DNA from: Chromera velia
Taxonomy: Eukaryota; Sar; Chromeraceae
Direction of reading: 5' to 3'
Length of the DNA: 13,717 nt
NCBI GenBank assembly: GCA_018398765.1
Contig: JAHBMJ010002186.1
Coordinates: 395 to 14,111 of the forward strand
Shown: piece after piece, positions 1-9,072 of the stretch
Layout of the letters: each line of letters begins with the position of its first letter
Position numbering within the stretch: the stretch's first letter is position 1
The notes under the pieces: generated by a model
Told to the model about the DNA's origin: nothing
Seen by the model: only the letters and a program-made list of their open reading frames with translations
The model's database searches: none
Position numbers and translations under genes: made by a program

Positions 1-267
1 GGGGGGGGGGGGGCACAAGAAGGAAGGCAGGCTCTCTGAGCAGACTCTCTGAAGGAATCGTCCCCCCACAGCAAATCGGGAAGACGGCAGGAAAGGAAAG
101 GAGATAAAGAGAGAGAGAAGAGGGGAAAGGAAAGGGATAGAGATGACAGATGCCGAGAGGAAAGGAAGAAGAAAGACGGCAGGAGAGAAGCGTCACTGTA
201 TTTGCGACAAGAAAACAGATCGACATTTTGGACCCTTTTGTGCACATGCATGAATGGATATCCGCAG
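1..267 (+). other. 3' part of an upstream NAA40 intron, purine-rich, starting in a poly-G run
   Basis: The window opens in a run of 13 G, followed by GA-rich low-complexity sequence (about 75-180). No frame here resembles the NAA40 sequence expected upstream of the exon at 268. The segment ends in ...ATCCGCAG, a usable acceptor. I therefore read it as the end of an intron whose 5' part, and the earlier exons, lie outside the window. An ORF running from 150 into the exon is a read-through of this intron, not the true start. Confidence 0.6.
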
Positions 268-980
268 GTCTCGGCAAGTTCCTCGTGTCCCTCCTCGAAC
301 TTGCGGCCCGTAAATTTGGGATGGTGGCTGTCTTCTGTACAGTTCTCAAGAGTGAGTGAACGCGCGGCTTTCTGTTCTTCCAGCTGGTCTCTGCTCGCCT
401 GTCTTTTCCTCTGTTTCACTTGTTTTTGCAGTGAATGGACCATCTGTATTGCTTGTTCTGTTCGCCTTCAGAATTCGTTTGAAATTCAACGTTTCTTTCA
501 TTCCTTTTTGATCCCATGCGTTTCTTCATTAGTGTCCTGTTTTCTCTCTCTGCCCCCCTCCCTCTGTTGTATCCCTTCCTCGATTTGATCCTTCGGCCGT
601 CTCGTCCCTTCCTCGATTTGATGTTGTGTCTTCTTTTGCCTCTCCTGAGGATTTCTTTTTCCTCTAAGAATTCAAGAATGGATATGGAAGTGCACTTGTC
701 TTCCTCAATCCAGGCCCTTCTTTCCTGTCGGGGAGGTCCGTTTCTTCTTTCTTTTCTCGCTTTTCTTCCTTATCTTTCCACTTTTCTTTGTCACTGAATG
801 AAAGCGCATGACTGCACGCTCCGTCCACCCATCCATGCAGGCAACACAAGGGCGGTGAAGTTCTACAAGGACAAAATGAAGTTCTCTGTCGACGAGACCA
901 GTCCCGACGTCACAGAGGACGCACTCAGTGATGAGGTACCGGAGTACACCTACGAGATCCTCTCCAAGCGCTTCTCGTGA
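268..980 (+). CDS. NAA40: N-alpha-acetyltransferase 40 (NatD), C-terminal part, two exons
   Basis: GNAT-fold enzyme that transfers acetyl from acetyl-CoA to the N-terminal Ser of histones H4 and H2A. Only the C-terminal ~73 residues are present. Exon 268-351 encodes GLGKFLVSLLELAARKFG, matching the acetyl-CoA-binding R-x-x-G-L-G-K-F-L loop and following helix of NatD. A 489-nt intron (352-840) has a GTGAGT donor and a CCATGCAG acceptor; the junction codon is AGC. Exon 841-980 reads NTRAVKFYKDKMKF, then DETSPD, then a terminal YEILSKR. This matches the family order N-x-x-A-x-x-F-Y/F, D-[DE]-[ST]-S-P-[SD] and YEILS+R, a combination diagnostic of NAA40 rather than a generic GNAT. The stop is TGA. 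Upstream exons are missing because the window begins inside an intron. The identification is from motif recall; no database search was possible. Confidence 0.88.
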
Positions 981-1659
981 TCAGACATGCATAGAATATT
1001 TTCTTGTGCAGGACACATGTGCCCACAGGAGCGCGCGGGTGGTTCCCTCAATTCATTCACAGTCCAGATAGACAAAGAAAGAGAACACAGGGAAGGGCGT
1101 GGAAAGGGAAAGACGGGGAACGAAAACTCACATTCTGGATGTGACGAAAGCAAGATAATGTTCCCGTCCCTTTCTCCTCTCTAGCTCTTCCTCACTACAG
1201 AGAGTCAGAAGAGATTAATTGTCTGTCGCTCTTCCACTGTCGGGTGCTCGTGCCTTGTCTGCCTATCATGCGCCCGCCAATTTGTCTCTGTTTAATTCTC
1301 CCTGCCAAGCACGTACGAGCGCCCACTTGCTCTTTCCTGGTGAAACAGCCGTGCAGACAGGGTGCATGATCCAACAATCTGAATTTAAATGGAAGCGAAG
1401 GGGGGACACTGTCAGCGGTCGAATTAAAGTAATTGAATCGTTCATGTACGTCGAAGCGATGTTAGTCTTCGATCGATATCGCATCCATTCGTTGAATTGC
1501 ATATGGTGGAAACTGTTTGACTGTTGTGAACATATGAGAAAGTTCAGACCATACAGTGAGAGAGGAGTCTATATGTATAGATCGACTTCAAAGACACAGC
1601 CATGCACGGATTCTCAAACTCATATTTTTCATCATCAACCATCGATCATACCCATATAA
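981..1659. other. 3' flank of NAA40; no convincing gene
   Basis: This follows the NAA40 stop and probably contains its 3' UTR. A frame of about 146 codons is open on the + strand (1219-1659), but it has no ATG near its start, no recognisable motif, no splice-supported neighbour exon, and it runs into AT-rich sequence. I do not call it a gene. Confidence 0.5.
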
Positions 1660-2224
1660 GTTATTGACACTTGTCACGGTTGTTTAATTGAGTTCCATAA
1701 AATCCTAAATAATTAATATCATTGTTTTTTTCTTGTTCTACATCTAACTTTATCGATATATACTGTAACCTAAGGCCTAAGCGACGTAGTAGGCGTATCA
1801 CAGAGAAAAAAAAAATAAAAATTGAGATGGGGTTAGATGGGGTGGTAAAGAAAGATAATATGACTGGGAACACTTTTTTTGCAGCGTTCATCAGTTTTGC
1901 TTGAAACTCTGTCAGAGGCGTTCAGGTTACATTAAAACTATAGTGTGATACAATTCAAATTGTGATACAATAGTAAACTCCAGGTTTTTTAATGAAAGCT
2001 CAGTCGTTTTTGACAAACACATTTACCGAACATTGAAAGAAGTAAACGTATGGTAATGGGTGGAAGGAGGGCTTTGGACGGAGGAGGTGCATCTTTTTTT
2101 CGTTCTTATCCCTCCATAGGTTCCGAACAAACGGTGCCGTCGGGTGACCTGCTCTTGTATAGAGGAGAACTTTTGAAGGCCGGTGGAGGGGTAGTTTATT
2201 GTGTGCAGCTTAGGGCTTGGAAAA

Positions 2225-2318
2225 GGTGCATCTCAGAAAAGGTACAAAACAAGAAGTTGCACCAGATACACCTGTTTTGCACCAGATGCACCTGATGCAC
2301 CTGTTTTGCACCTGATTG
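2225..2318. repeat. GCACCTG-type repeat cluster, copy 1
   Basis: Tandem, slightly diverged copies of CACCAGATGCACCTG and TGCACCTGTTTTGCACC lie at 2260-2315. An inverted GGTGCATC partner lies just upstream at 2225, so the cluster could fold. The 21-nt core from GCACCTG to CTGATT recurs in the second cluster at about 3347. Confidence 0.7.
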
Positions 2319-2448
2319 AATGGAATTGAGTAAAAAGTGTTAGCGTTATCGCCTTGCAACGCGCCGCTGCCCCGCCTTTGCGGCTCCCCACGGCCCCAAA
2401 CGCGCGTGTTGCCGGGCTGCGGTGCACGTGTGCAGAACAAATCCAATC

Positions 2449-2480
2449 AGCCGATTTTTAAGAAAAATTTAAAATCGGCT
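2449..2480. repeat. Perfect inverted repeat (10-bp arms, 12-nt AT-rich loop)
   Basis: The left arm AGCCGATTTT (2449-2458) and right arm AAAATCGGCT (2471-2480) are exact reverse complements around an A/T loop. A partial echo of the left arm (TCGATTTTTAAG) lies at about 2583. It may be a small folded element or one end of a decayed miniature transposon; no matching distal terminal repeat was found by eye. Confidence 0.7.
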
Positions 2481-3333
2481 ACATGCATACAGAGGTCACT
2501 GAACGCACGTTCGACAACGCATGCATGCGCTGCATGAAATCAAGTCCATTAGAGTATGAGTACCTCTTCTCTTTGCAGCAGGGTCGATTTTTAAGTTAAA
2601 CTTCGAGTGAGACAAAGTCTATAAGGAGCCTGCTCTCTCTTCTTCTTTCTCCTCTTCTTCTTTCTCTTCTTCTTCTTTTTTATCCTCCGTTATCATTTTG
2701 TGTGTGGGGGTGAGCTAGGGGGTGAGTGAAGAAGAGAGCTAGGGTATATGACGGGGCTGGGCTCTGAGCCTTGAGATCAGGCCCTCACTCATCCTCACTT
2801 GCCCTTGCTCAGAGGAAAAATACAAATAAAAAAAAGCTTTCTTTTGTTTCATTTTTTCTTCTTTTTCTTTTTTATGAAAACGCACCATTTGTGGTTGCTT
2901 TCTTCATGAGTTTGCTCCAAAGGGGCATGCATGCAGTTTAAAGGTTTTATGGACCGTAAGGATAGAACTGGACTACGGTATAGCACACAAACGGCGCCAA
3001 ACATATTCAAACACTATAAGCATACAGAAAAAGCATTGGAGAGGTGAAAAACGTTGCTTAAGTTAAGAAAAGAGACCTAGAAAGAGACCGAAGTCATGAG
3101 TCTGACATGAGACAGTCAGAGACATAGAGTCTTTAATTGTAAGATTTTTTATTTTTGCTTTTTATCGTCTTTTCACTGATATTTCTAGCGACATTTAAAG
3201 TTGTTTTGCATAGTAAAAACTAGTGTAGCAAATCTATATCATAATAAGCTTTTAGGCTTTGAATGAGACGACTTTTGGCCGTTAAAAACACTAGAAATCA
3301 ACCCTAGAAACATAGCTTTCATAGGGTAAATGG

Positions 3334-3416
3334 TACACCTTATTTTGCACCTGTTTTGCACCTGATTTAAGGTGTAAACCTGTTTTTACACCAGCACCAG
3401 CACCTTATGCACCTTT
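3334..3416. repeat. GCACCTG-type repeat cluster, copy 2
   Basis: This is a second cluster about 1.05 kb after the first and shares a 21-nt identical core with it. It also contains GGTGTAAA...TTTACACC, exact 8-nt inverted arms around a short CCTGTTT loop, followed by CACCAGCACCAGCACC. The sharing suggests a dispersed repeat family. Confidence 0.65.
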
Positions 3417-3691
3417 TATCAGCCTTATGTGTGCTATGCAGGTTTTGTCTTTTTTGAACACCAAGTACCTCTATCCGGCATATGCATATGTTTAAGGCTA
3501 AAGCGAAGGGGCTGCCTAGTCTTGTAAGCTTTCAAATGCTTGGGGGGATTATGCCCCATGCATGGAACCTAGGTTGAGTAACAAATTTCTGCATGACATA
3601 CCAGGTTGGCTATAGAGCCTAATTAAGTGGTGGCTCACCGGCTTTAATCCGACTCATTCATATACTTTTTAATTTTTAAATTATTTTTTTA

Positions 3692-3740
3692 TAACGGCTA
3701 AACAACACTTATGTAACACCCGCACAACGGCTAAACAACA
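3692..3740. repeat. Duplicated ACGGCTAAACAACA motif with near-palindrome
   Basis: ACGGCTAAACAACA occurs twice, 32 nt apart. The second copy continues into GTTGTTTTAG, making CTAAACAAC/GTTGTTTTAG a near-perfect palindrome with a one-base bulge. Confidence 0.5.
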
Positions 3741-3814
3741 GTTGTTTTAGATAAAAAAAAAAAAGAAGAAAAAAATTCTCTCAGAAAAGAGGGATATATA
3801 CATTTTTTTTTCTG

Positions 3815-3850
3815 TGATGATAATAATAATGATGATAGTGATGATGATTA
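3815..3850. repeat. GAT/AAT trinucleotide microsatellite
   Basis: Imperfect GATGATAATAATAATGATGATAG array. A second short (GAT)n tract lies at about 4200-4216. Confidence 0.7.
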
Positions 3851-4280
3851 ATACCCCTAGACTGTAACATACACCGCTAGCTAGATCGCTAGATTCAAGT
3901 TATCTTTAACTATAACATAATAATCAAAATAAATATCAGTATTTAACTTTTTAACCTACAGTAACAGGTATATATAGTGTTTAAAATCGTTTGGCCTATT
4001 TACTACAATATTTAGTGTAAAGTACATTAGAATCTAGATTTATTTACAAGAAAACTATAAAGCTAGCGGGGAGTAACTTAGAACAGTAACAATGGGTAAC
4101 TGTATAAAAGAGAATTGTTTTTAACTTTACAGAAGTTTTACAAGAATAATATCAGACCAAAAACGCTAGAAGCCTAGAAATAGGCCGATAGCGATGGTAT
4201 ATGATGATGATGATGAATATTGGATCACTAATGTAGAATTGTTTCCAGCAAGAGTGTGAAGGTTTAAATGCATATACCTA

Positions 4281-5105
4281 GGGATGTACATCTGTCACTT
4301 AGACTGTAAAGCAGCCATGAATATGAATGATGCTGATGGACTGGCTTATAGCAAGACTGAGTTGTTTTGTGCTTTTGAACGATTTCAGATTTTATACCAA
4401 TTCAATTTTGGATTGCAGAACTATGCAGAGCTCGTCCTCTTGTTTCTGCGAGTTTCATCTATTCCCTCGACGACAGTTTTTTAAACTTTTTTCTGTTTCT
4501 TTCTGTTACGAATCTGTCCCTCTAGAGCTCTTTGGATTCTTTCATGTCATGTCCCCGACTGTTGATCGATTGACAACACAACCGAAGACGTCAACAAAAG
4601 AAAAGGAAAGGAGGTAGAAACAGAAAGAGCCATTTCCTCTTCCCGAGTCCCCCCCCAAAGCCCAACCGACCAACAACTGCACAACCCAGATTGACAACCG
4701 TGTCTGTCCATCCCTTTTCATCCCTTTTGCCCCCGCCCTTCATCGCTGTCTCCCTCTCTCTCAGTCTAACAAACCTTCCGTGATATGCATGAAGAAAGTC
4801 ACACGGGTAGGCAGGCAGGCAGGCAGGCAGGCAGGCAAGAGGGCAGGCAGGTACCGATCATCGCCCCCCCTTCTTCTTCCGGCACTCCTTGAAGACTCCC
4901 TTTTGTCTGCAGAGATCGAGTAAATCGAATCAGACAGACAACGGAATTTAAGAAAGGGAACGAACGGAATTTAATGAAGCGAAGGAAGGGTAAAGGGATT
5001 AATACGCTGGTCGAATGGCTACATATGGTCGCATGCACGTGCAAAGCAGACGCATCTGTATCATCCATTGTCCATCATTGATGAGGAGCCGGTGCCCCTC
5101 CATGG
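4281..5105. other. Gene-poor stretch upstream of the 5106 gene
   Basis: AT content falls back toward that of the gene regions. Two overlapping + frames of 66 and 96 codons at 4284-4617 lack motifs and splice context and look random. Positions 4625-4790 are C/T-rich with CAACCGACC-type runs, followed by a GGCA microsatellite. Part of this could be promoter and 5' UTR of the gene starting near 5106, but no specific element can be defended. Confidence 0.4.
4807..4852. repeat. (GGCA)n microsatellite
   Basis: About eleven GGCA/GGCAG units, interrupted once by AGAGG. No coding frame of interest runs through it. Confidence 0.9.
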
Positions 5106-6234
5106 ATGCGTTTACGTCGGCGTCTCCCGCGAGTAGAGCTGAGCTGCTGTCTGTATGCGTTCATTTCAGCTGCCCTCCTAACTGCGAATACTGCTGTCTG
5201 GCTGTATATGTTCACTCCGGCTCCCCTCCCCTGCGTGTCCAACACTGGCCGTCTCGTGGTCAGACTAGACCCCCGCTCCTCTACCCTCCCCTCCCCTCAT
5301 CTTAAGACAGATGACACAAGATCAGACGGACTTCCACAAACAATGAAGAAATACATCCTCTACCACTTTCTGTAGCGCATAACCTACCACACGCACTACA
5401 TCTGATGACTGCTGGAAAGTCCGCGGCTTGCAAGACAAGCAAGCACGTATGTATTTGCACCATATAAGCCCAATGACTCTCGCCTGGTTTCCGCACGCGG
5501 GCTATCCGAAGACTCCGCAGCTCCAGCACATTAGGTTGCGCCCATACAAGAAAAAGGAGATGGAGAACCTAACCAGTGCACTCGAGGACACACCCAACTC
5601 GACAGAAAATCTACTGGACCCTCAATTAATTCCTCCTACCAGAGCTTGTCCGAGTCTTCCCACCACTCTGGCTGCAGACGCGGAAAGTCTCTCAGAGAAA
5701 GCAAGCGCAGCATGGAACGATTCTACCCCGGTGGTCCTGTCCAGCTTTGCTTGCTTGAGACTGCCGACGTGTGCAGGGGTGGTTCCATTCAAATTTGGGT
5801 TATGAAAAAAATCGGTGCAGGCATCGAGCAGCCAATGAAGCAAGGCAAAGCTACACTGCATGTGTCTGACATGCATACAAGCTTTCTTTCTGGCAGACTG
5901 ACTGACACCTAAATTTTGTTCCGCAAAGCTGCATTTCCAAGTTTCTTTCTCCCCATATGGGAGTGGCTTGAGGGACCCTGCAGGGATTAGAGAGGCTCAG
6001 GAGAAAAGAGGGATTGCTGCCCACTGCACTGCAGGAGAAGGCACAGAAATTCAATCACAGCTACCCACACAGAAATCACTGCATACCAAAGAGATGCATA
6101 TCGAGGAATGGGACCATCAGCATGAAAAAAGTCACGTGCGTGGGAGATTGAGAGAAAGAAAGAAAGAGAACCTCGGATGGACAGAACGATGCTTGCATAT
6201 CCATATATGGTCATGCCAACACACTTACGCATGA
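5106..6234 (+). CDS. Possible three-exon membrane-anchored protein, unknown function
   Basis: Modelled exons are 5106-5371, 5435-5778 and 5984-6234, about 286 aa. An in-frame TGA lies shortly upstream (5082-5084) of the ATG. Residues 1-10 are Arg-rich (MRLRRRLPRV), followed by a hydrophobic stretch (about 11-36, including AALLTANTAVWLYMF) that fits a type II signal anchor. The middle is Ser/Thr/Gly-rich and probably disordered; the C-terminus is charged. Intron 1 (63 nt, GTAGCG...TTGCAAG) and intron 2 (205 nt, GTGGTT...CCTGCAG) join in phase, giving YHFL/QASTY and VCRG/IREAQ. One in-frame TAG (5532-5534) sits in exon 2 between SAAPAH and VAPIQ. The stop is TGA. The protein family is not recognised. 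A real acceptor-like site (TTCATTTCAG at 5160-5169) offers an alternative exon start. Overlapping open frames on both strands make this model tentative. Confidence 0.38.
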
Positions 6235-6419
6235 ACAAACTTCAAGTGGCGTATCAAAGACTCGAATGATCGAATGATCAGAGAAGTAAAAACTTGTTCG
6301 AACCGAAAAGAACAGACTTATACGGGCAGAAGCACACAACACAGGAAGACTTGAGGAGTGAAAAAAATCTGATGGATGCGCAACTGAATATCTTAATTCA
6401 AAAAAAGAGGAAGGAACAA

Positions 6420-6555
6420 TCAGCCCCAGTTCCTTTAAGTTACCTCCTCTTCGTCCTCTTCCTCTTTTGCTTCCATCTCGGAGTCTTCTTCGTCCTCTTC
6501 TACTTCCATCTTGGAGTTCGACTGCAAAGAGAAAAACTTTAAAAGAGAGAGAGAG

Positions 6556-6591
<36 letters not shown>

Positions 6592-7659
6592 ATGTGATAA
6601 TCAGAAGGGGGACCAGGCGAACAGTGAACACCAGCTTGACAGAGAAATCAGAAGAAAGAATCTAGAGAAGGAATAAATCACAATCAAAGGAGAAATAAAT
6701 CGAATTCGTGCAGGAAGAGAAAACTGAATGAACAGAAAGGAGACAAAGAGAACAAGATGAGAAAACTGAATGAACAGAAAAGAAAAAAAAAAAACAAGAT
6801 GAGAAAACTGAATAAACAGAAAAGGTGATGCGGCAATGAAAAGAGAAGAGAAGAGACGAGAAGAGATGAGAAGAAAAGGAAAACAGAATTATATATATGC
6901 AGAATTGCAGTCTGTGATATCATTTCCAGCATGCCAGTTGGACACATATGGGCCAAACTGAGAAAACATAAAAGTCGCTGCTTACGGTTGTATATGTATA
7001 CACAAACGGTCGAAAACAGATATTGATCCTGCTTTTGTCTTTCTCTTATTTCCATTTTTGCAACCTTTATTCGTCGATCGTTTGCATAAAAGTCGACGAC
7101 CGCCACACACGCACACAAATAGAGAAAGAGAGAGGCAGAGAGAGAGAGAAAGAGAGAGAGAGAGAGCCCCCCACACACAAACACAGACAAAGAATGTAGA
7201 CCTGCATGAAAGGCTTGGCCTTGGCGAGTCCCGACAGGGTCATCACTCCGTGGCATGCCGAGTCGAATGCCATCACTTCCAGACGGCGGTCGTCCATTTG
7301 AGGTGCCACAAAACCGTCAGAGAACTCCGGAGCACTCCCATTACCCCCCCCCGCTGCAGGACTATCCCTGTTCTCTCCCTCGGGAACGCCTTCTACCGGA
7401 ACGTCGAAAAAATTTGAAAGCTTGGTTTTGCCCTTGTTGGCGCTGGTGCCTTGTGTTTGCGGCGTATGTGAGGGGGGCATGGCAGCTGTGAGGTTCTTTC
7501 TATCTCCCTCAGTGCCACTGCCCTCTTCGGCTGTGAAGGACAGAGGGAAGAGCCTTGCAAGATCGGCGACACTGTTGGTTTCGGAGTCCTCTTCGTCCTC
7601 ATCTAGGTCCATCTCATCTAGGTCCGACTGCAAAGAGAAAAAGAGAGAGAGAGCGAGAG

Positions 7660-7699
<40 letters not shown>

Positions 7700-8903
7700 A
7701 TGTGATAATCAAAAGGGGGACCAGGTGAGCAGCGGCGAGCAGTGAACAACAACTTGAAAGAGAAATCAGAAGAAGGAATCTAGAGAAGGAATGAATCACT
7801 ATCAAAGGAGAAACCAATCAAATGTATGCAGACAAAGAAAAACAGAAGAGAAAACTTCATGAACAGAAAGGAGACAAAGAAAACAAGATGACAAAAATGA
7901 ATGATAGAAGGGAGACAAACAAAACAAGATGAGAAAACTGAATCACCCATGTGAGAGGCGGGGTCGCTGTGCGAGTTGCTGTGAATGCCCCATGTGGTGC
8001 CACACTGGACGCGGCCGCACCCCCAGAGCCGTCGCCTTCTCCCTCTTCCGTCTCTGCGGTAACGGTTTGGTCTAATCCCAACAGATCGATCGACACCATT
8101 TGTGGTGCTCCCTGAGACTACACTCTTTCCAGAATTTCGGGCCCGCCTGTTGCATCGACTTTCTTAGTCTCCTCCATCTCCCCTCCCTCTGTTTCTGCAT
8201 CTGCATGGGCATTTTTCGGTGGGGGAGTGGGAAGAGGAGATAAAGGGCAGGTAAGTGAGGAAAGAGATGCCACTGCGTCAGAGAGGCTTTCTACAACATG
8301 CTGTTCGGCTGCTTGTACTTAGGTTGCCATCAAGCGCTCCCGTTTCCAGTCGGTGACGCTGTCTGAAATCCCCTTGAAGACCCGCTTCAAAAGCGGGGCG
8401 CGGGGCAAGTCCAACTAGGAGTGGGGGACCTCAAGATCCATGAGAAAGAGGGCTTCCTCATATTCTTCCTGGCAGGGGGGGGAAGACATACAAATCAACT
8501 CAGAAAGTTTGGTTTTACACGGAAAACGGGGGGGGCATTGGGCTCACCTGTTCTTACTTAAAAACAATTCAGTTGATGCACTGCGGCTACAGAGGACACG
8601 AAAGGATATCGGGAGAGGGGAGGCGGAGAGGCATAAAAAAACAAAGCGGGTGGGGGCCAGGGGAGTCGAAGTTGAATTTTTGCATTCTGGCAATCAGCGT
8701 TGTCTATGATTATTACACCAGTGCCTGCCTGACTCACTGACCACAGACAGGTTGAACTGGTCAAGGGCCTTCACGTTGTAACAAACAATGGCGGCATAGA
8801 GGGCGTGGACATTGACGTCCTTTTCGATAATTCTCTACAAGCGCCGATAATTTTGAGGCAAGACAGTGCGGCAAGGGTGCATGGAAGAAAACAGCTCATA
8901 CAT
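6420..8903 (-). CDS. Four-exon gene for an acidic, largely disordered protein (~403 aa), unknown function
   Basis: On the minus strand the exons are 8903-8742 (54 codons), 8468-7947 (174), 7627-7202 (142) and 6521-6420 (33 plus TGA). All are phase 0, with introns of 273, 319 and 680 nt. An in-frame TGA just upstream (8912-8910) supports the ATG at 8903. The N-terminus looks folded and helical (IIEKDVNVHALYAAIVCYNV, then EEYEEALFLMDLEV and DSVTDWKRERLMA). A Pro/Glu/Gly-rich linker follows, with a DLLGLD motif at about residue 182. Exon 3 starts with an acidic run (DLDEMDLDEDEEDSE) and ends in DDRRLEVMAFDSACHGVMT. Exon 4 is almost wholly acidic. The reading needs TAG at codons 23, 72 and 171 and TAA at codon 104 to be sense (plus TAA at 6435-6437, which could instead be the stop). 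The family is not recognised. Coding character is judged from composition and phase agreement. Confidence 0.6.
6500..6840. repeat. Duplicated intron/exon block, copy A
   Basis: This block is about 1.1 kb from, and clearly homologous to, 7606-7945. In + orientation both contain an acidic exon start, the acceptor TTTCTCTTTGCAG (minus strand), a long GA tract (6544-6586), GAAGAGGATGTGATAATC, a shared stretch including AGAAATCAGAAGAA and AATCTAGAGAAGGAAT, and then 40-46-nt units of GAACAGAAAGGAGACAAAGA / AACAAGATGAGAAAACTGAA. In copy A the last unit is repeated three times, with a poly-A expansion. Confidence 0.85.
7120..7167. repeat. GA/CT microsatellite in intron 3
   Basis: Imperfect (GA)n on + lies inside the 680-nt intron of the acidic-protein gene, close to the donor at 7201. 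It lies outside the duplicated blocks. Confidence 0.85.
7606..7945. repeat. Duplicated intron/exon block, copy B
   Basis: This is the partner of 6500-6840 and spans the start of exon 3 and most of intron 2 of the acidic-protein gene. It includes a long GA tract (about 7641-7693). Exon starts in the two copies encode related acidic peptides (SDLDEMDLDEDEEDSE versus SNSKMEVEEDEEDSE). Confidence 0.85.
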
Positions 8904-9072
8904 TGGGCATCAAAGCAACTTTTTCTGTCCGGTTCGGTTCTACTTCACCTAATGACACATGATTAAATTTTGTGAGTATATATAAAAGGAAAAGCGACGG
9001 GCGGGAGTTGCGGAAATAAATGAGTGTTTGCATTGAACTGCAGGTAGGGAGGAGAGGGGCGGGAGCTGTAGC

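Larger units (their letters stand above)
1660..4280. other. AT-rich gene-free stretch
   Basis: About 2.6 kb is clearly richer in A+T than the flanking gene regions, with many poly-A/poly-T tracts and stops in all frames. It contains the GCACCTG repeat clusters, a perfect 10-bp-arm hairpin (2449-2480), a duplicated ACGGCTAAACAACA motif (near 3693 and 3725) and GAT/AAT microsatellites. I see no gene, rRNA, tRNA, transposase or reverse-transcriptase motif. A short GC-rich island sits at about 2340-2440. It could be ordinary intergenic DNA or a decayed mobile element. Confidence 0.6.

Noticed and set aside
1219-1659. Open + frame of about 146 codons
   Set aside because: No ATG near its beginning, no motif, no neighbouring exon in phase, and it runs into AT-rich DNA.
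4284-4617. Two overlapping + frames (66 and 96 codons)
   Set aside because: No domain or splice context; they overlap each other and compete for the same DNA.
5347-5805. Alternative + frame over exon 2 of the membrane-anchored model, with a reasonably protein-like composition
   Set aside because: It has no in-phase partner exons that I could find, while the chosen frame splices cleanly on both sides. The choice is not certain.
5622-5876. Minus-strand frame of about 84 codons ending in TGA
   Set aside because: It overlaps the + model; no supported splice junction links it to the minus-strand gene, which already ends at 6420.
7202-7310. Resemblance of DDRRLEVMAFDSACHGVMT to the diacylglycerol kinase accessory domain
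   Set aside because: Only a short DRRLEV-like stretch matches; there is no GGDGT catalytic motif anywhere in the gene.
8968-8990. TATATATAAAAGG as a promoter for the acidic-protein gene
   Set aside because: The TATA-like string is oriented for the + strand, while both adjacent genes are on the minus strand.
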